Assembly: GCA_964058845.1 (NCBI GenBank)
Contig: CAXKVR010000199.1
Span: 42,995-106,994, forward strand
Length of the DNA: 64,000 nucleotides
DNA from: Carex sylvatica
Taxonomy: Eukaryota; Streptophyta; Magnoliopsida; Poales; Cyperaceae
Direction: 5' to 3'
Position numbers and translations under genes: made by a program. Positions within the stretch are counted from its first letter, which is position 1. Each line of letters begins with the position of its first letter. Below are positions 61,691 to 64,000 of this stretch, piece after piece. The notes beneath the pieces were generated by a model. The model searched no databases and was not told where the DNA came from. It saw nothing but the letters and a program-made list of their open reading frames with translations.

Positions 61691-61891
61691 GTACTAGTGT
61701 TATAATATAATTTCTTTTATTAATGGATGGAGAGTAAAAGTGTGAGAATTAGATAAAAGGCTTGTAAGCCTTTGTACTCTCCATACATTAATAAAAGAAA
61801 TTATATTATAAACTCCTCTCTTCTATATCTAATACCACAATTCGAATTAAATTTCGAACAGAGATCGCGTCTTCTCTCCTGGCTCTGACCA

Positions 61892-63075
61892 TGCCTCCGC
61901 TCCTGCGGCTCTCCGGCATCCGTGAGTCCTTCTCTGCCGTTCTTCTACTGTCTGGTTAGTTTCTTAATTTATTGGTTTATTTGAAATAGGTATTGGGGTA
62001 ATCAGAACTGTAGGCAGGAGATTAGCTTTGCCACGATCAATTTTCAGGAGATTAGCTTTCTCCGTGGAACTTTTCTGATAAAGCAATTTTCTGATAAAGT
62101 CCTTTCATTTAAAGCAATTTACAGGAGAATAGCCCTTTCAAAATGATTTTAAGCCAATTGACCTTTTATAATCTTGTGTAGGTAATAAAAAGACACTAAT
62201 AGAAATTGTCCGTATTTATAAACTTGATATATGATAAATTGATAATAATTTGCTTGATTTGATAAGCTCAAGGGGAGAGAACGGGGTCATCAGCTATCAA
62301 CATTGATACCAGAGCAGTAACAGAAGTTGCTGATGCACTGTAAGCAACCCCTTTCAATTTATAGCCTTTTCATTTGCTCATCCTTTCTTTTACATTTCTT
62401 ATGAGGCATGAATTCTTACTATAGAATAATATCATTTTGTATTTTTGTGTACACACAACAGAGGATATAAGAAGGCTAGCTTGTTGCTGTACAGGGCTGA
62501 TCCACAACTAAATCCATGTCTTGTGAGATTGGTACTGAGCCATCTTGTTTCGGCTTTGCCATTGTCTGGAGAAGAAGAGCAGTTGCAAAGAATTGCTGAG
62601 CGATCGAGTTCGTCTCTGATGATGGCAAGGTCAACTCCTCTCTCCTCTCTCCTCTACCTTCAATTAGTTGTCTTGCTGTTTTCTTATCCAATTGTATTCC
62701 AATTTCCTGTTAATTTGCTTAAGATCGAGGGTTTAGAAGTGTGTTATTTAATTTAGAAATGTGTTATTTAATTAATTCCAACTCCTCTCTCCTCTACAGC
62801 GATATGGTACATAACCCTTAAGTTTGTCTTTGGGAATACATTCTATCTGGTACAGAACCTTTCTCCTTTCTCAAAATCCTCCATTTCAAATATTTTGCAT
62901 ATTAATTTTTCTTTTCATTTTTCTAAAAATTACAAGTAACTTGCATACTTGTTTGGTGTCAGGCAAAGAGTGTGATCCCTCCGAGCTGCTGTTGATATCG
63001 TTCCTGTCAACTATTATTGGCCATGAAAGAGCGATTGTGCTCAATTCAGAAGTACTTGTTCTTTTCAATTAGATT
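61892..63075 (+). pseudogene. Exons of an unidentified host gene carried by CACTA-3
   Basis: Exon-like pieces: 61893-61925 (MPPLLRLSGI, then GTGAGT); possibly ~62270-62341; 62461-62631 (YKKASLLLYRADPQLNPC, SHLVSALPLSGEEEQLQ, ending AAG/GTC); and ~62964-63055 (GKECDPSELLLISFLSTIIG, HERAIVLNSE). Each lies between plausible AG and GT signals. I do not recognise the protein. The copia insertion separates the start codon from its leader, and the pieces end before any clear 3' end, so this is a captured, broken gene fragment. Confidence 0.5.
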
Positions 63076-63466
63076 GAAAATTTGATGCAATTTTTTTTAG
63101 CGCTTTGCTAATTCATTGTTACTTGTTTTTTTAGCAGCATATAAACGCGATTATTACTCTTTTTGCTGAAGAGGTAAACATGCTCAAGTCTCTTGTAAAT
63201 GGGATCAGTTTTCCTGTTATGAACAAAATCTTATTTATTGTATCTTGTAGTGCTCAATCTTGAGATATTGTTTGTACTTGTACTTGTAAATTTTATAATA
63301 TTTTATAATTTTCATGGTATATCAATCTTGAGATATTTTTAAAATTGATGCATATTTTATTGTTTGTATGTTTAGATATTGTTGTTTATGTTTGATCGAT
63401 GTCAATGCTTGGTACGTGTGTTACTAATTAAATAGGAAAAAATAAATAATAAAAAAATCCAATAAA

Positions 63467-63775
63467 CAACTGGGTTTGACTATCAGTGACCGGGTTTGAC
63501 TTTCAGCGACCGTTTTTTGATCGCAGATACCTCTTCGTGGTGTCAGCAAAAAAACAACAGCGACAAAAAAAAAAACTGGTCACATAAAAAGTATCAGTGA
63601 CCGGATGACGTCATTCAACGACCAGTGACGTCATCGGTTGAGTATCTGTGACAATGCTTTCAGCGATCAAAATATCAGCGACCGAAATCGACTTTCTGCG
63701 ATCGGGATCACTATCAGCGACCGACGACAATACTTTCTGCAACTGGACAACCGGTCACAAAAAGAATGATCTGCT
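63467..63775. repeat. CACTA-3 right subterminal repeats
   Basis: A dozen or more short units of the type CAGCGACCG, CAGTGACCGG and TCTGCGATCG in mixed orientation, ending at the TIR TGCTGTAGTG. Confidence 0.8.
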
Positions 63776-63784
63776 GTAGTGTAG

Positions 63785-64000
63785 ATTAGAGGTTGGATAA
63801 CGGGTACCCCGGACCGGGTTCGGGTAACCCGTGGCTGATAACGGGTAGAACGGGTACTCGAGTAGAACGGGCACAGGTAGACGGATTTTTTTTTCAAAAG
63901 CTCTACCCTACCTGTTTCATACCCATACCCGTCTCGGGTTCACGGGTACGGGGGTCGGGCGGTCCGGTCTGTTTTTTTTTCAATTTTTTTTCTTCTATTT
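63785..64000. mobile_element. Left part of a hAT-like repeat, cut by the window edge
   Basis: Dense in ACGGGTACCC, GGGTTCGGGTAACCCG and ACGGGTACGGG words, which are typical of plant hAT-type non-autonomous elements. It begins directly after the TAG target duplication of CACTA-3. The right end lies outside the window. Confidence 0.4.

Larger units (their letters stand above)
44798..61699. mobile_element. CACTA-2: 16.9-kb CACTA (En/Spm) element, possibly autonomous
   Basis: Both ends carry CACTAGTACAAAAAA (left at 44798; right inverted, ending at 61699), and TTA is duplicated at 44795-44797 and 61700-61702. Subterminal arrays built on CAACACTGACTGTTTT line both ends. It encodes an uninterrupted TNP2-type transposase and a 13-exon TNP1-like/Ulp1 gene that stays in frame throughout. 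It also carries a fragment of an AP2 gene, a GC-rich minisatellite and a MITE-like fold-back. All protein needs of a CACTA element may be met here, so it could still move and could mobilise CACTA-1. Confidence 0.93.
43488..61860 (-). mobile_element. Truncated copia element nested in CACTA-3
   Basis: GAGAT flanks it at 43483-43487 and 61861-61865. Read on the minus strand, the 5' LTR is 61860-61700 plus 44797-44746 (split by CACTA-2), then a primer-binding-like TGGTATCAGACC, a gag with UBN2 and zinc-knuckle regions (44684 to ~43630), the protease DSGCTNHM, and an abrupt jump near 43628 to a diverged LTR-like piece (about 43620-43488). Most of pol is deleted. Confidence 0.8.
44746..61860 (-). 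mobile_element. Palindromic 5' LTR split by CACTA-2
   Basis: The LTR consists of 44746-44797 and 61700-61860. Without CACTA-2 and one TTA it is about 210 bp. Its two halves form an inverted repeat with arms of about 86 bp that differ at only three positions and a centre of about 38 bp, which itself holds AAAGGCTTGTAAGCCTTT. It has the usual TG...CA ends (TGTTGGAAATTT ... AAATTTCGAACA). Confidence 0.75.
43146..63781. mobile_element. CACTA-3: outer CACTA-type element (CACTACA ends) carrying host gene pieces
   Basis: The left end reads CACTACAACATTTCG and the right end, inward, CACTACAGCAGATCA; both continue to TTTTTTGYGACYGG. TAG is duplicated at 43143-43145 and 63782-63784, the 3-bp duplication of CACTA elements. 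The right subterminal region (63467-63770) is filled with CAGCGACCG/CAGTGACC-type repeats. Without the nested insertions (43488-61860) the element is about 2.3 kb. It encodes no transposase; between the ends lie a leader-like stretch and several exon-like segments of an unidentified gene. Confidence 0.85.

Noticed and set aside
62476..62691. Minus-strand ORF over the CACTA-3 exon
   Set aside because: The plus-strand frame is bounded by plausible splice sites; the minus frame has no support.
43146..63781. hAT element as the outermost insertion
   Set aside because: The flanks share only TAG, not 8 bp, and the ends start CACTACA, which fits CACTA elements.

Overview
The window looks like nuclear DNA of a flowering plant, probably a eudicot. 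It is AT-rich, its genes carry GT-AG introns, and it holds a wall-associated receptor kinase, carotenoid-pathway and AP2-type gene fragments, and plant-type CACTA, copia, LINE, Mutator-like and hAT-like transposons. I cannot name the species. No CRISPR array, operon, rRNA or tRNA gene is visible.

Layout. 1-10013 is one tandem array of an 81-bp monomer. The first ~5.8 kb is organised into near-identical higher-order blocks; the rest is older and diverged. 10155-10882 is a broken wall-associated kinase (WAK) gene, followed to ~16.5 kb by transposon debris, a microsatellite and extra copies of the WAK upstream region. 14520-16510 is the remnant of a minus-strand copia element with its 5' LTR. 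16741-18551 is a Mutator-like element with a 9-bp target duplication. 19253-25871 is a copia LTR split by a 6.4-kb CACTA element (CACTA-1, 19341-25738) that carries two exons of a zeta-carotene desaturase gene. A copia RNase H remnant follows. 27069-31047 (minus) is the only clearly intact host-type gene: a three-exon WAK-like receptor kinase of 737 codons with a small hAT-like insertion in intron 2. 33942-41456 is a LINE with a 12-bp target duplication and decayed ORFs.

43146-63781 is a three-level nest. The outermost element (CACTA-3, TIR CACTACA, target duplication TAG) carries pieces of an unidentified host gene. A truncated copia element (43488-61860, target duplication GAGAT) sits in that gene's leader. 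The copia 5' LTR, itself almost a perfect palindrome, is split by a 16.9-kb CACTA element (CACTA-2, 44798-61699, target duplication TTA). CACTA-2 encodes an uninterrupted TNP2-type transposase (1091 aa) and a 13-exon TNP1-like/Ulp1-protease gene whose exons join in frame to 882 aa, so it may be autonomous. It also carries a frameshifted fragment of a WRINKLED1-like AP2 gene and a GC-rich 42-bp minisatellite.

How the parts relate. CACTA-1 and CACTA-2 share termini, subterminal repeats and about 1 kb of internal sequence in inverted orientation, so CACTA-1 looks like a deletion derivative that CACTA-2-type proteins could mobilise. Both lie inside copia LTRs, and all three CACTA elements carry host gene pieces. 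A roughly 200-bp WAK upstream module occurs about seven times across the window, which suggests a decayed WAK cluster later filled by transposons.
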